Shown: piece after piece, positions 53,871-62,742 of the stretch
Layout of the letters: each line of letters opens with the position of its first letter
How positions within the stretch are numbered: position 1 is the first letter of the stretch
Assembly: GCF_022842145.1 (NCBI RefSeq)
Contig: NZ_JALHQD010000002.1
Coordinates: 124,001 to 188,000 of the forward strand
DNA length: 64,000 bases
Reading direction: 5' to 3'
Source: Tabrizicola sp.
GTDB lineage: Bacteria > Pseudomonadota > Alphaproteobacteria > Rhodobacterales > Rhodobacteraceae
The notes under the pieces: generated by a model
What the model saw: the letters and a program-made list of their open reading frames with translations, nothing else
What the model was told of the DNA's origin: nothing
Database searches by the model: none
Position numbers and translations under genes: made by a program

Positions 53871-55592
53871 ATGACAGGCCAGATCACGGCACGGATCGAG
53901 CTTGCCCTGGCAGGCGCTCTGGGTGGGGTGGCGCTTTGGGCGGCCATCGAGGCCTTGGACAAGGATTGGCTGGGCGACTACCCGGCGCTGGTGGCCTTTG
54001 TCCTTGTCGGGACGGTGTTCTCGGCGCTGATGGCGATGGCGGGACCGATCGGGCTGTGGCGCGCGGTACCGCGGGCGCTGGGCCTGGGGCTGGTGGTCGC
54101 TGCGCTGGTTTGGCTGACGGCCCTGCGCTACGCCGGGCCGGACGATTTCGTGTCAGGGGCCATTCCGCTGCTGGCCGCCTTTACGGTGGCGGCCCTGCCG
54201 GTGCCGTTCCTGATCGCACAGGTCCGGAGCCGCTGGAACGATTATCCGGTCCTGTTCCTGGAGGCCTGGTCCGTCGTCCTGCGCTTTGCCGCAGCCGGTG
54301 CCTTTACCGGTCTGGTCTGGCTGGTGATCTACCTGTCGGATGCGCTGCTGGAAATCGTCGGGGTCAAGGTGATCGGCGATCTCTTGCGCCACGAGCTGGT
54401 TATGCTGGCGCTTGGCGGGGGCATCTTCGGGCTGGGGATGGCGGTGATCGACGATCTGTCGGATCTTCTGTCGCCCTACGTGGTGTTGCGCATCTTCCGG
54501 ATGTTCCTGCCGGTCGTGCTGGGGGTCATGGTCATCTTCCTGATCGCGCTGCCGTTCCGCGGGTTGGAGGGACTGGCAAGCGGGCTGTCGCCGGCCACGC
54601 TTTTGCTGACGATGGTGGCGGGAGGCATCGCTCTGGTCTCGATCGCCGTCGACCATACCGATGCCGATGCGCCGCAAAGCCCGCTGCTGGTGCGCTGCAC
54701 GCAAGGCATGGCGCTGATCCTGCCGGTCATGGCGGCGCTGGCGCTGTGGGCGATCTGGATCCGGGTGGCCGATCGCGGCTGGTCGCCAGAGCGGCTGTTC
54801 ATCGTGCTGGTGGCGGGGGTGGGGCTGGTCTACGGGCTGGTCTATGCCGCGTCGGTCCTGCGGGGCGGGGCCTGGCAGGAGCGGATCCGGCAGGGCAACA
54901 TCCGGGTGGCGCTGGGGGTCGGGGCGCTGGCGGCCCTGTGGCTGACGCCGGTGCTGAACGCCGAAGCGATCTCGGCCGCCAGCCAGCTGCACCAGGTCGA
55001 GGCCAAGGGGCCGGAGGCGCTGGACCTCTACGCGCTGCAATCCTGGGGCAAGCCGGGGGCGGCGGCGCTGGCGGAGCTGGAGGCCAGGGCAAAGGAGACG
55101 GGGCAGGAGGCACTGGCCGCGGCGCTGGCCGGAGAGACTCCTCTGGCCGAGGACCGGGGCCCTGCTCTGGCGGCCGAGCTGGCTGCGATACTGCCGGTCC
55201 AGCCGGCCACCGCCACGGGAATGCGCGACGTGATCCTGGGTGCAGCCGAGGATTACCAGGTGCAGGACTGGCTGGCGGTCTGCGAGGCGCGGCTGGAAAC
55301 CGGGCAGCCGGGGTGCCTGCTGGTGGTCGCGGACCTGTTGCCGCTGCGGCCGGGCGAGGAGGCGATGCTGTTTCTGCAGCGTGGCGAGGACTATATCGAG
55401 ATCAGCGGGCTTTACTTGGATGACGCGGGCCTGCTGGTCTGGCGAACGGCGACGCAGGCTGACGGCAACTTCCTTGCCCCCGAGGCGGCACGGCAGCTGC
55501 TGCGGCAGTATCAGGAGGCTCCGCCACCCCTGACGGGGGCCGAGCTGAATCAGCTTGGCACTGGCGATACGGGGCTGCTTTTCCTGCCATGA
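53871..55592 (+). CDS. DUF4153 membrane protein
   Basis: A 573-residue inner-membrane protein with about ten helices in the first 370 residues and a cytoplasmic or periplasmic C-terminal domain (about 375-573) rich in Ala/Glu. Core DWLGDYPALVAFVLVGTVFSA and GVKVIGDLLRHELVMLAL suit the DUF4153 family. Function unknown; often near sensor or sigma genes. Start: ATG with GGGAGAG upstream; the open frame extends far upstream through the GNAT gene's opposite strand and is not real there. Confidence 0.85.
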   Translation: MTGQITARIELALAGALGGVALWAAIEALDKDWLGDYPALVAFVLVGTVFSALMAMAGPIGLWRAVPRALGLGLVVAALVWLTALRYAGPDDFVSGAIPLLAAFTVAALPVPFLIAQVRSRWNDYPVLFLEAWSVVLRFAAAGAFTGLVWLVIYLSDALLEIVGVKVIGDLLRHELVMLALGGGIFGLGMAVIDDLSDLLSPYVVLRIFRMFLPVVLGVMVIFLIALPFRGLEGLASGLSPATLLLTMVAGGIALVSIAVDHTDADAPQSPLLVRCTQGMALILPVMAALALWAIWIRVADRGWSPERLFIVLVAGVGLVYGLVYAASVLRGGAWQERIRQGNIRVALGVGALAALWLTPVLNAEAISAASQLHQVEAKGPEALDLYALQSWGKPGAAALAELEARAKETGQEALAAALAGETPLAEDRGPALAAELAAILPVQPATATGMRDVILGAAEDYQVQDWLAVCEARLETGQPGCLLVVADLLPLRPGEEAMLFLQRGEDYIEISGLYLDDAGLLVWRTATQADGNFLAPEAARQLLRQYQEAPPPLTGAELNQLGTGDTGLLFLP

Positions 55593-55613
55593 CCGGACAA
55601 AGGTTGTTAACCC

Positions 55614-56231
55614 ATGCGCGATAACCTTGCCGCCGAAACGGACTTGGGGTCGGACATGGATGCGCTGTTTCTGCGGTCCCTGCAAAGCTATGTGAGCGAG
55701 ATTTTCGGGGCGGGACGGTGGCATGCGGTCTGCCGCCACGCAGGGCTGACGGTCGACTCGTTCGAGCCGATGCTGCGCTACGAACGCGGCACCGCCGACC
55801 GCATTGCCTTGGTCGCGGCCGAGGTGCTGGGGCGTCCGGTCGAGGCGATCTGGGAAGACGTCGGCATCCACCTGGTCACCAACCCCGAGCGCGAGGGCAT
55901 CCGGCGGCTTTTGCGCTTCGGCGGGGTCACCTTCGCCGATTTTCTGTATTCGCTGGAGGAGTTGCCGGGCCGGGCGCGGCTGGCGATGCCGGATCTGGAC
56001 CTGCCGGACGTGACGTTGGATGAAGTCGGCGAAGACCGGTTCGACCTGCATTGCCAATCGTATCTGCGCGCCACGCAGCGGGTGCTTATCGGGCTTCTGA
56101 CCGCGATGGCGGACGACTACGGCGCGCTTTGCCTGATCGAGCCGAAAGCCGATGACTGCACGTCGATCCTGGTTCTCGACCGTCGCCACGCGACAGCGCG
56201 GCGGTTCGACCTGGCCCTGCCGAAGGTGTAG
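55614..56231 (+). CDS. H-NOX-like (HNOB) sensor domain protein
   Basis: A 205-residue protein with an H-NOX (heme nitric oxide/oxygen-binding) fold pattern: the N-terminal LFLRSLQSYVSEIFGAGRW, EVLGRPVEAIWEDVG, then RLLRFGGVTFADFLYSLEEL. In known H-NOX the proximal heme His lies in a segment that here reads YSLEELPGRARLAMPDLDLP, with no His, and the YxSxR propionate motif is absent as well. It may therefore be heme-free or use another ligand. It is 5 bp before a diguanylate cyclase gene, the classic H-NOX partner. A TPR-like alternative is unlikely. Confidence 0.75.
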   Translation: MRDNLAAETDLGSDMDALFLRSLQSYVSEIFGAGRWHAVCRHAGLTVDSFEPMLRYERGTADRIALVAAEVLGRPVEAIWEDVGIHLVTNPEREGIRRLLRFGGVTFADFLYSLEELPGRARLAMPDLDLPDVTLDEVGEDRFDLHCQSYLRATQRVLIGLLTAMADDYGALCLIEPKADDCTSILVLDRRHATARRFDLALPKV

Positions 56232-56236
56232 GTAAG

Positions 56237-57232
56237 ATGTTGCGCCACGACGACCGGATTGTACTGGATGGTGCCACCTTGGCGCAGTTCATGCCCATGC
56301 ATCTTCTGCTGGACGGTGAGGGTCGGGCGTTGAGCTTCGGTCCGACCCTGGCGCAGGTACTGCAGGCGAATGCGGTGCCCGGCGCGCGGTTCGAGGACCT
56401 GTTCGAAGTGCGCTCGCCCGGTGGGGCGGTGACGGTCGGACAGGTGCTGGCGCGGGGGGCCAACCGCTTCCGGCTGCTGCCCCGTAGTGGGGTCCGGGTT
56501 GGGCTGCGCGGCCTTGCGCGGACACTGCCGGGCTCGGGCCGCATCCTGCTGAACCTGTCCTTCGGCATGGACCTGGTCGCGGCGGTGCGGGATCTGGCGC
56601 TGACCGACGCCGACTTCGCCGCGACCGAGCTTGCGATGGAACTTCTCTACATGGCTGAGGCCAATGCCGCCGTCACGCGCGAGTTGCGGGGGCTGAACCT
56701 GCGGCTGGAAGGCGCGCGGATTGCCGCCGAAGAAGAGGCGATGACCGACCCGCTGACCGGCCTGCGCAACCGTCGCGCGGCTGATCTGGTTCTGGAACGT
56801 CTTTGCGCCGCCCGGGCCGGGTTCGGGCTTTTGCACATGGACCTCGACTACTTCAAGGCGGTGAACGACACGCTGGGCCACGCTGCGGGCGACCATGTCC
56901 TAAGCACCGTCGGCCGCATCCTGCGCGAGCAGTTGCGGGCCGAGGATTGCGCCGCGCGGATCGGTGGCGACGAGTTCGTGGTGATCCTGGCGGGCCGCAC
57001 CGAACCGAAGATGCTGCAGACGATCGCGGACCGGATCATCGCCCGCATCTGCCAGCCGATGGAGTTCGAGGGTCAGGTGTGCACGGTCTCGGCCAGCATC
57101 GGGATCGTCCGGTCGCTGGATCTTGCGGTGCCCGAGCCGGTGCAGCTGCTGGCCGCCGCCGACCGCGCGCTTTATTCCGCGAAACATGCGGGCCGGGGTC
57201 GGGCCGTGCTGCTGGTCACGCGGGGCGAGTAG
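56237..57232 (+). CDS. Diguanylate cyclase with HNOBA-like N-terminus
   Basis: A 331-residue protein. Residues about 15-130 resemble the HNOBA (H-NOX-associated) domain (LLNLSFGMDLVAAVRDLALTD and ELAMELLYMAEANA, leading into a coiled coil of about 140-168). The GGDEF domain covers about 170-331, with GGDEF at 243-247, an I-site RAED at 234-237 and DPLTGLRNRR at 171-180. It should make c-di-GMP. The order H-NOX then HNOBA-GGDEF indicates a NO- or redox-linked c-di-GMP module, though the sensor partner seems to lack its heme ligand. Confidence 0.92.
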   Translation: MLRHDDRIVLDGATLAQFMPMHLLLDGEGRALSFGPTLAQVLQANAVPGARFEDLFEVRSPGGAVTVGQVLARGANRFRLLPRSGVRVGLRGLARTLPGSGRILLNLSFGMDLVAAVRDLALTDADFAATELAMELLYMAEANAAVTRELRGLNLRLEGARIAAEEEAMTDPLTGLRNRRAADLVLERLCAARAGFGLLHMDLDYFKAVNDTLGHAAGDHVLSTVGRILREQLRAEDCAARIGGDEFVVILAGRTEPKMLQTIADRIIARICQPMEFEGQVCTVSASIGIVRSLDLAVPEPVQLLAAADRALYSAKHAGRGRAVLLVTRGE

Positions 57233-57282
57233 CCGCTCCCTGTGCGCATCGGGGTTGCCACACCGGGGCACGGATTGGCCGG

Positions 57283-58320
57283 TCACTCCGGCGGAAGGAG
57301 CCAGAGTGCCTCGGGCGGGAGCGAGATCGTCAGATCGGTCCCGGGCACAAGCTGACCGGCAAGGTCCGGCGTGGTCAGGGCCTGCAGCGCGGTTCCGTCC
57401 ACCGTCAGTCCAACGCGGGTCTGTGTTCCAAGAAAGGTGACAAAGTCGATCCGGCCGGTGCGGGGATTGGCACCGGGGCCAAGTCGCAGCGCCTCGGGGC
57501 GGAGGGTGAGGATATGGTCGCCCTGGGGCGCGCCGGGGGGCAGGGTCAGCGGACCGATCGGACACTGGAACAGTCCACCCTGGGACCGGCCGGGGATGAA
57601 ATTCACCCCGCCGAAGAACCGCGCGACGGCAAGCGAGGCGGGACGCCGGTAGAGGTCCTCGGGCGGGCCGTGCTGGGCCAGGCGTCCGTCCAGCATCAGC
57701 ACGATCCGGTCGGCAAGGGCGACGGCCTCGGCCTGGTCATGGGTGACGACGAGGGTGGTGATCCCGGTTTCCTGCTGAAGCGTCCGGATCAGCGCGCGCA
57801 TCTCGTCGCGCAAGGAGGGGTCGAGGCTGGACAGCGGTTCGTCCAGAAGGAGGACCTTTGGCTGCAGGATCAGGGCGCGGGCAAGGGCGGCGCGCTGCTG
57901 CTGGCCGCCGGACAGGGCGGCGGGGCGGCGGTCTCCAAGCCCGTCCAGCCGGACCCGCGCCAGCATGGCGGCGACGCGTTCCGCGATATCGGTCTGGGGC
58001 AGGCGCTGCATCCTGAGGCCGAACCCGATGTTCTGGGCGATGGTCAGGTGCGGAAAAAGCAGCGGGTTCTGGAACACCATCGCGATGCCGCGACGCTCGG
58101 GCGGCAGGGTGGTGATCGGGGTGCCGTCCAGCGCAACTTCACCCGCATCCGGGGAAAGGAGGCCCGCGATCAGCTTCATCGTCGTGGTCTTGCCGCAGCC
58201 CGAGGGACCAAGAAGCGCGGTCAGGCTGCCACTGTCCACAGTGAGGTCAAGCCCGTGCACGGCGGCCTGCCCCACACCCGGGTAGGTCTTGCGCAGGCCA
58301 TGCAGGGACAGCGTCGTCAC
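57283..58320 (-). CDS. ABC importer ATPase (YnjD/PotA type)
   Basis: A 345-residue ATPase. Walker A GPSGCGKTT (about 38-46), Q loop VFQNPLLFPHLTI, signature LSGGQQQRAALARAL (about 137-151), Walker B VLLLDEPLSSLD, H-loop VTHDQ. A C-terminal TOBE domain (about 240-345) places it with iron/thiamine/polyamine-type importers. It starts with GTG overlapping the permease stop (GTGA). It ends the operon that begins with the YnjB-type binding protein. Confidence 0.93.
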   Translation of the reverse strand: MTTLSLHGLRKTYPGVGQAAVHGLDLTVDSGSLTALLGPSGCGKTTTMKLIAGLLSPDAGEVALDGTPITTLPPERRGIAMVFQNPLLFPHLTIAQNIGFGLRMQRLPQTDIAERVAAMLARVRLDGLGDRRPAALSGGQQQRAALARALILQPKVLLLDEPLSSLDPSLRDEMRALIRTLQQETGITTLVVTHDQAEAVALADRIVLMLDGRLAQHGPPEDLYRRPASLAVARFFGGVNFIPGRSQGGLFQCPIGPLTLPPGAPQGDHILTLRPEALRLGPGANPRTGRIDFVTFLGTQTRVGLTVDGTALQALTTPDLAGQLVPGTDLTISLPPEALWLLPPE

Positions 58321-59120
58321 GGGTGCAGCCTTTCGGTCAGGGCCGCGCCTCGACCGGTGATCCGGCGGGCGGTGACGGCGAGGATCATCAGGCCCGGCAG
58401 GATGTAGAGGAGCGCGATGGCGGCGGTGATGTCGTTGCGCCCGGCGCTGGCGAAGCTGAAGAGAAGAAGGGGCAGGGTCTGGACCCTTCCGCCGCCGATG
58501 GAGAGGGTCAGCAGGTACTGCGACCACGACACGAGGAAGGCGAAAAGCGCACCGACCATGAGGCCGGGCAGGATGGCGGGCAGGGTCACGTGGCGGAAGG
58601 TCTGCCACGGGGTCGCGCCAAGGCTGCGGGCCTGATCCTCGAAGGCGGTGTCGAACCGGGCGAAGACCGCGGCCATGACCAGCGTCATGTAGGGCAGGAC
58701 CGGGACGAGATGGGCGAGGATCACGCCGGGGATGGACCCGGCCAGGCCCAGGCGCAGGAGGATGCCGTGCAGGCCGAAGACGACGGCGATGCCGGGCAGG
58801 AGCGCGGGCGCGAGAAGCAGGAGGAAGACGAGGCCACGCCCGCGGAAGCGGTATAGCCCCAGCGCCCGTCCGGCGGGCAGGCCGACAAGGATGGCAAGCA
58901 GTGTCGTGGCGCTGGCGATCAGGGTGGTCACGGCGAAGCTTGCCAGCACTCCCGATGGCGGCGAGAGGGCATAGGCCCAGGCGTCGACGCCCACCTGGTC
59001 GGGCAGGAGGGCGGGAAAGCGCCAGCCCCGGGCGACCGACCAGCCGACAAGGGGCAGAAACGGCAGGACCAGGAAGACCGCCAGCGCCAGTCCGGCGAGG
59101 GTGCGGAGGTTAGCGCGCAC
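58317..59120 (-). CDS. ABC importer permease 2
   Basis: A 267-residue inner-membrane permease with six helices and the EAA loop ARSLGATPWQTFRHVTLPAILPGL (split at the coupling helix). It starts at GTG (GGCGGGG site 4 nt upstream); an ATG ten codons before would overlap permease 1 by 41 nt. The pair of separate permeases replaces the single 12-helix YnjC of E. coli. Confidence 0.9.
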   Translation of the reverse strand: MRANLRTLAGLALAVFLVLPFLPLVGWSVARGWRFPALLPDQVGVDAWAYALSPPSGVLASFAVTTLIASATTLLAILVGLPAGRALGLYRFRGRGLVFLLLLAPALLPGIAVVFGLHGILLRLGLAGSIPGVILAHLVPVLPYMTLVMAAVFARFDTAFEDQARSLGATPWQTFRHVTLPAILPGLMVGALFAFLVSWSQYLLTLSIGGGRVQTLPLLLFSFASAGRNDITAAIALLYILPGLMILAVTARRITGRGAALTERLHP

Positions 59121-59973
59121 CGGCCCCGCCTTTCGCCAGCATCCGGCCATAGACCGCCAGAAGCGCGCAGCCGATCAGCGCGATCACGACGGCCATCGCC
59201 ATTGCCTCGGGCCGAGTGGCGAGGTCGGTGTCGGTCGAGGCCTGCCAGGCCAGGACCGGAAGCGCCTTCGGGGCATGGGCGCCAAGGATCAGGGGAACCT
59301 CGTAGGCGCCGAAGGCAAAGGCGAAGACCAGGGCCGAGGCAGCCAGAAGGCTGGGCATCAGGAGGGGCAGCAGGACATGCCGGAAGGCCTGCCAGCGGGT
59401 CGCGCCAAGCGAGCGGGCGACGGCTTCGTGATCCTCACCAAGGGTTTGCATGTTGGCCAGCAGGATTAGGGTGATGAAGGGCAGCTCTTTCCAGACGTAC
59501 AGGAGGATGATGCCGATGCCGTAGGGGTCCTGGGTCAGGATGGGAAACTCGGCCGGGGTGGTGATCAGGCCGGCGGCATGGGCAAGGCGGGCGAAGCTGC
59601 CGGATTGGGAGAAGAGGTAGAGGATCCCGATGGCGCCGACGATGTGGGGGACGGTCAGGTTCAGCTGGACGAGAAAGCTGATCACCGCCCGGCCGGGGAA
59701 GGTCTGGCGAAGGAGGAGCGCCGCCGCCAGCGCAAGGACGGCCGCGATCAGCGTCGAGGCCGCCGCCACCCAGAGCGAAAACGCGAGGGAGGCCAGGAAG
59801 CCGGGCGCGGTCAGGATGGCGGCATAGGCGGCGAGGTCCGGCTCGGTCAGGCCAAGGGCGGGCATGTAGCGGAAGGACCGCAGAAGCGTGAGGCCGAGCC
59901 CGGTCAGAAAGAGCCCGCCCAGCACCAGAAGGGCGGGGGCAAGCAGGAGGGCAAGGCGGGTGCGGTCGGTCAC
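59110..59973 (-). CDS. ABC importer permease 1
   Basis: A 287-residue permease with six helices, EAA loop ARSLGATRWQAFRHVLLPLLMP. It starts at GTG after GGAG. It follows the binding-protein gene by 305 bp that holds repeat elements. The two permeases overlap by 11 nt and together form the transmembrane pore. Confidence 0.9.
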   Translation of the reverse strand: MTDRTRLALLLAPALLVLGGLFLTGLGLTLLRSFRYMPALGLTEPDLAAYAAILTAPGFLASLAFSLWVAAASTLIAAVLALAAALLLRQTFPGRAVISFLVQLNLTVPHIVGAIGILYLFSQSGSFARLAHAAGLITTPAEFPILTQDPYGIGIILLYVWKELPFITLILLANMQTLGEDHEAVARSLGATRWQAFRHVLLPLLMPSLLAASALVFAFAFGAYEVPLILGAHAPKALPVLAWQASTDTDLATRPEAMAMAVVIALIGCALLAVYGRMLAKGGAGAR

Positions 59974-60116
59974 TCCGGGGCCTTTCGGGGCGGGTCATTG
60001 GGCAGCTTGCGGCAAGGCGGTGCAGGGAGCAAGCGGGGGGGGGCGGGTCATGCGTCTGGGCGGACGATGTGGGGCGCTTGGTTGGGGGAGGGTCCGTTCT
60101 GTGGTGCTGCTGGGCG

Positions 60117-60278
60117 GCTCGTCGATGACTTCGTCACTCCTCGCGGCCGGGGGGACGGGATGCGGGCTGCTTGTGCAGTGCGGGTGGGCATTGCTTTGCG
60201 GTCGACCGGATGCTCGTCGAATGACTTCGTCACTCCTCGCGGGTGGCCGCGAGGAGGACGTGCGTCAAACGAGACGCG
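60117..60278. repeat. GACTTCGTC-family elements C1 and C2 between binding protein and permease genes
   Basis: C1 (60117-60144) is a lone left arm (GCTCGTCGATGACTTCGTC, then ACTCCTCGC). C2 (60212-60278) repeats that arm with one extra A and adds a short stem CTCCTCGCGG/CCGCGAGGAG plus CGTC/GACG words, ending right before the stop codon of the binding-protein gene. It sits inside an operon, in a 305-bp gap, and may stabilise or end the upstream message so that the binding protein is made in excess. No gene is seen in the rest of the gap. Confidence 0.7.
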
Positions 60279-61493
60279 TCAGTTGCCGACGTTTGCGGTC
60301 CAGCCCTTTTCGATGGCGGTCAGCCAGTCGGCCTGCAACTCGGGCAGGGCCGCCTTTGCCAGTTCGGCGGCCGGGACCACGGAGGGATGGGTCTTGATCG
60401 CTGCGAAGCCGTCCTGAACCTCGGGCGTTGCGCGGCTGACCTCGATGGCGGGGGCGGCGCCCCAGACCTCGGGCTTGGCCTTTTCCAGCTGAGCCTCGCC
60501 AGAGAGAAGCAGGTTCTGCACCACCATCGCGGCGGCCTTGTTGGGCGAGTTGTACGGGATCAGGGTGTAATTGGTGTTGCCGATGGTGCCGTCGGTCAGT
60601 CCGAAAGACCGCGTCGTGTCCGGAAAGGTTCCGGCCTGCACGGCGAGGCCGAACTGGGCGGGGTCGTAGTCGAAGCTGAAATCGACCTCGCCGTTGGCGA
60701 ACAGCTCGTTCAACTGGGTGACGGTGGTGGGGTAGGTGGCCCCCTCGCGCCAGAGGAAGGGCTCGATCTCGTTCAGAATGGCCCAGGTCTTCGCCGCGGT
60801 CTCGTCGAATTTGGCCTGGTCGAAGGCTCCGAGCAGGCTGTCCGGCCCACCGGCGGCATGGATGAAGACGTGGCGCAGGAAGGCCGAGCCGGTGAAATCG
60901 GGCGGCGCGGGATAGGTGAAGCGACCGGGGTTGGCCTTGATCCAGGCGATCAGGCCGGCCATGTCGCGCGGTGGGTCCGCCACGACGGCGCTGTCATGGG
61001 CGAAGGCGAACTGGACCGTGTTCCAGGGCACCTCGCAGCCGTCCACCGGCACGCCAAAATCGTTGGCGATGGCGGGGTTCTCCCAGTTGACCAGCGTGTC
61101 GTTGGGCAGAAGTCCGGCGTAGCCGCAGAATACGAGGTCGGCCTGCTTCATCGAACGGAAGTTCTCGCCGTTGATCCAGATGAGGTCGACGGACCCGGTG
61201 TCCGTGACCCCGGCCTCTTTCTCGGACAGGACCTGGTTTACGATGTCGGCGGCATCGGTGATCGGGACGCGGTTCAGGGTGATGTCGTAGTCCGCGCGCA
61301 GCCGGTCGGCGACATAGCCCGAGACATAGGCGTTGATCGTGTCCGACCCACCCCACATGAACCAGTTCACCGTGCCGCCGCGGGCCTGGTCCACGATCTG
61401 GTCCCAGGACATCGCCTTGAGGGCATTGCCGTCGGCCGTGTCGGCAAGGGCGGAGGTGGAGAAAAGGAGAAGGGCGGCAAGGCTACGCAGCAT
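60279..61493 (-). CDS. ynjB: ABC transporter substrate-binding protein, YnjB family
   Basis: A 404-residue periplasmic protein (signal peptide MLRSLAALLLFSTSALA). Closely resembles E. coli YnjB: VNWFMWGGSDTIN, SVDLIWINGENFRSMK (split), PPDFTGSAFLRHV and IEPFLWREG. The ligand of YnjB is not established. First gene of a four-gene unit (binding protein, two permeases, ATPase). Start at ATG with GGAG 5 nt upstream; an 11-codon extension precedes the signal peptide. Confidence 0.92.
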   Translation of the reverse strand: MLRSLAALLLFSTSALADTADGNALKAMSWDQIVDQARGGTVNWFMWGGSDTINAYVSGYVADRLRADYDITLNRVPITDAADIVNQVLSEKEAGVTDTGSVDLIWINGENFRSMKQADLVFCGYAGLLPNDTLVNWENPAIANDFGVPVDGCEVPWNTVQFAFAHDSAVVADPPRDMAGLIAWIKANPGRFTYPAPPDFTGSAFLRHVFIHAAGGPDSLLGAFDQAKFDETAAKTWAILNEIEPFLWREGATYPTTVTQLNELFANGEVDFSFDYDPAQFGLAVQAGTFPDTTRSFGLTDGTIGNTNYTLIPYNSPNKAAAMVVQNLLLSGEAQLEKAKPEVWGAAPAIEVSRATPEVQDGFAAIKTHPSVVPAAELAKAALPELQADWLTAIEKGWTANVGN

Positions 61494-61582
61494 AGTGGCT
61501 CCAGTGTCGGGACTGGCGTCCATCAAGCCGATAACCGGTTGAAATGCCAGTCACATGGCCGTTGGCGAATTGTAACGGAAAG

Positions 61583-61657
61583 TGGCAGCCCGTAGGGGAG
61601 TCGAACCCCTCTTACCTGGTTGAAAACCAGGTGTCCTAACCGATAGACGAACGGGCC
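61583..61657 (-). tRNA. tRNA-Glu (UUC anticodon), copy 1
   Basis: A 75-nt gene with encoded CCA. Acceptor GGCCCGT pairs with ACGGGCT (first pair G-U); anticodon arm CCTGG-TTTTCAA-CCAGG places TTC at 34-36; T arm GGGGTTCGACTCCCC. Identical in all 75 bases to the copy at 62608-62682. A minus-strand gene with no further tRNA close by. Confidence 0.97.
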
Positions 61658-61700
61658 ACTGGCGCGCGTGGTATAGAGACACGCGGCAAGGCGCAAGGGG

Positions 61701-62504
61701 TCAGCCGTCGATCTTGGCGCCCATGATCGCGATGGCCTGCTGATAGACCTTCGCGGCGTTCCATTGCTTGATGACGGCGAAGTTCGCCTCGCCTTCCTGG
61801 TAGCCTTTGCCCGGCTTCCAGCCCTTCCGGTTCAGGAAGTTCGCGGTGGTCGCCAACGCATCGGCCTGGTTGTAGAGATCGACGACGCCGTCGCCGTTGC
61901 CGTCCACGCCGTAGGTATAGGCATTGCCCGGCAGGAACTGGGTGTGACCAAGCTCGCCATGCTTGGCGCCGACGGTGTTGGGCGAGATCATGCCCTTGTC
62001 GACCATCTTCAGCGCCCCGATCAGATGCGGGCGGAAGAAGTCGGACCGGCGGCAGTCATAGGTCAGCGTGGCGATGGCCGCGACTACGTTGGTGTCGCCC
62101 ATGAAGCCGCCAAAGCCGGTCTCCATCCCGTGGATCGCGATGATGACGCCAGCGGGCACGCCGTAGGCGGCTTCGAGGCTGGCATAGAAGTCGGGGTTCT
62201 TGGCCTTGCGGCTGCGTCCTTGCGACACGATCGTATCGGCGCCGCGGACGTTCAGGAACTTCTCAAGGCTGTACTTGAAGCTTTTCTGGTTGCGATCCGC
62301 GCCGATGGTCGCCTTGGAATAGGAGGTCGCCATCAGCGCCTCGATCCCGCGCTTGCCGACGCCTTCGGCTTTCGCTTCGGCGGCCATCTCGGACTTCCAG
62401 CCCTCATATTGCCCGCCGGTATCGCTGCAGCTGGCCGCATGTGACACGGAGGGAACGGCGACGAACAAGGCGGCGGCGCAGACTCGGGACAGAAAACTTA
62501 ACAT
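61701..62504 (-). CDS. Lytic murein transglycosylase, MltB type
   Basis: A 267-residue exported enzyme (signal peptide ending PSVSHA). SLT2/MltB-like features: KYSLEKFLNVRGADTIVSQG (split), catalytic Glu128 in IAIHGMETGFGGFMG, GELGHTQFLPGNAYTYGVDG and DLYNQADALATTANFLNRKGW. It cleaves peptidoglycan glycan strands. No lipobox, so it is soluble periplasmic rather than lipid-anchored. It lies between two identical tRNA-Glu genes. Confidence 0.92.
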   Translation of the reverse strand: MLSFLSRVCAAALFVAVPSVSHAASCSDTGGQYEGWKSEMAAEAKAEGVGKRGIEALMATSYSKATIGADRNQKSFKYSLEKFLNVRGADTIVSQGRSRKAKNPDFYASLEAAYGVPAGVIIAIHGMETGFGGFMGDTNVVAAIATLTYDCRRSDFFRPHLIGALKMVDKGMISPNTVGAKHGELGHTQFLPGNAYTYGVDGNGDGVVDLYNQADALATTANFLNRKGWKPGKGYQEGEANFAVIKQWNAAKVYQQAIAIMGAKIDG

Positions 62505-62607
62505 CAGGCACCTATTCTTGGAATTTGGGCCAATCTATTGAGTGCCCGGCAACAATCAAGCACGCCTTTGTGAGGAGGCACATGCATCGTCTGACATGTT
62601 GGTGAAG

Positions 62608-62682
62608 TGGCAGCCCGTAGGGGAGTCGAACCCCTCTTACCTGGTTGAAAACCAGGTGTCCTAACCGATAGACGAACGGGCC
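62608..62682 (-). tRNA. tRNA-Glu (UUC anticodon), copy 2
   Basis: A 75-nt gene with encoded CCA, identical to the copy at 61583-61657 (1025 bp away), same strand. Anticodon TTC in the TTTTCAA loop. The identity extends a few bases (AAGTGG) past the 3' end but not upstream, as expected for a duplicated tRNA with a little flank. Confidence 0.97.
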
Positions 62683-62742
62683 ACGCTGTCGGTGGGGCGG
62701 TGTGTAGATTCTGTGCGGTGGTTCCGCAAGAGGAAAAATGCG

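Noticed and set aside
61583-62682. Genomic island or attachment sites marked by tRNA repeats.
   Set aside because: No integrase, phage or plasmid gene and no change in gene style; the interval holds only one ordinary murein enzyme.
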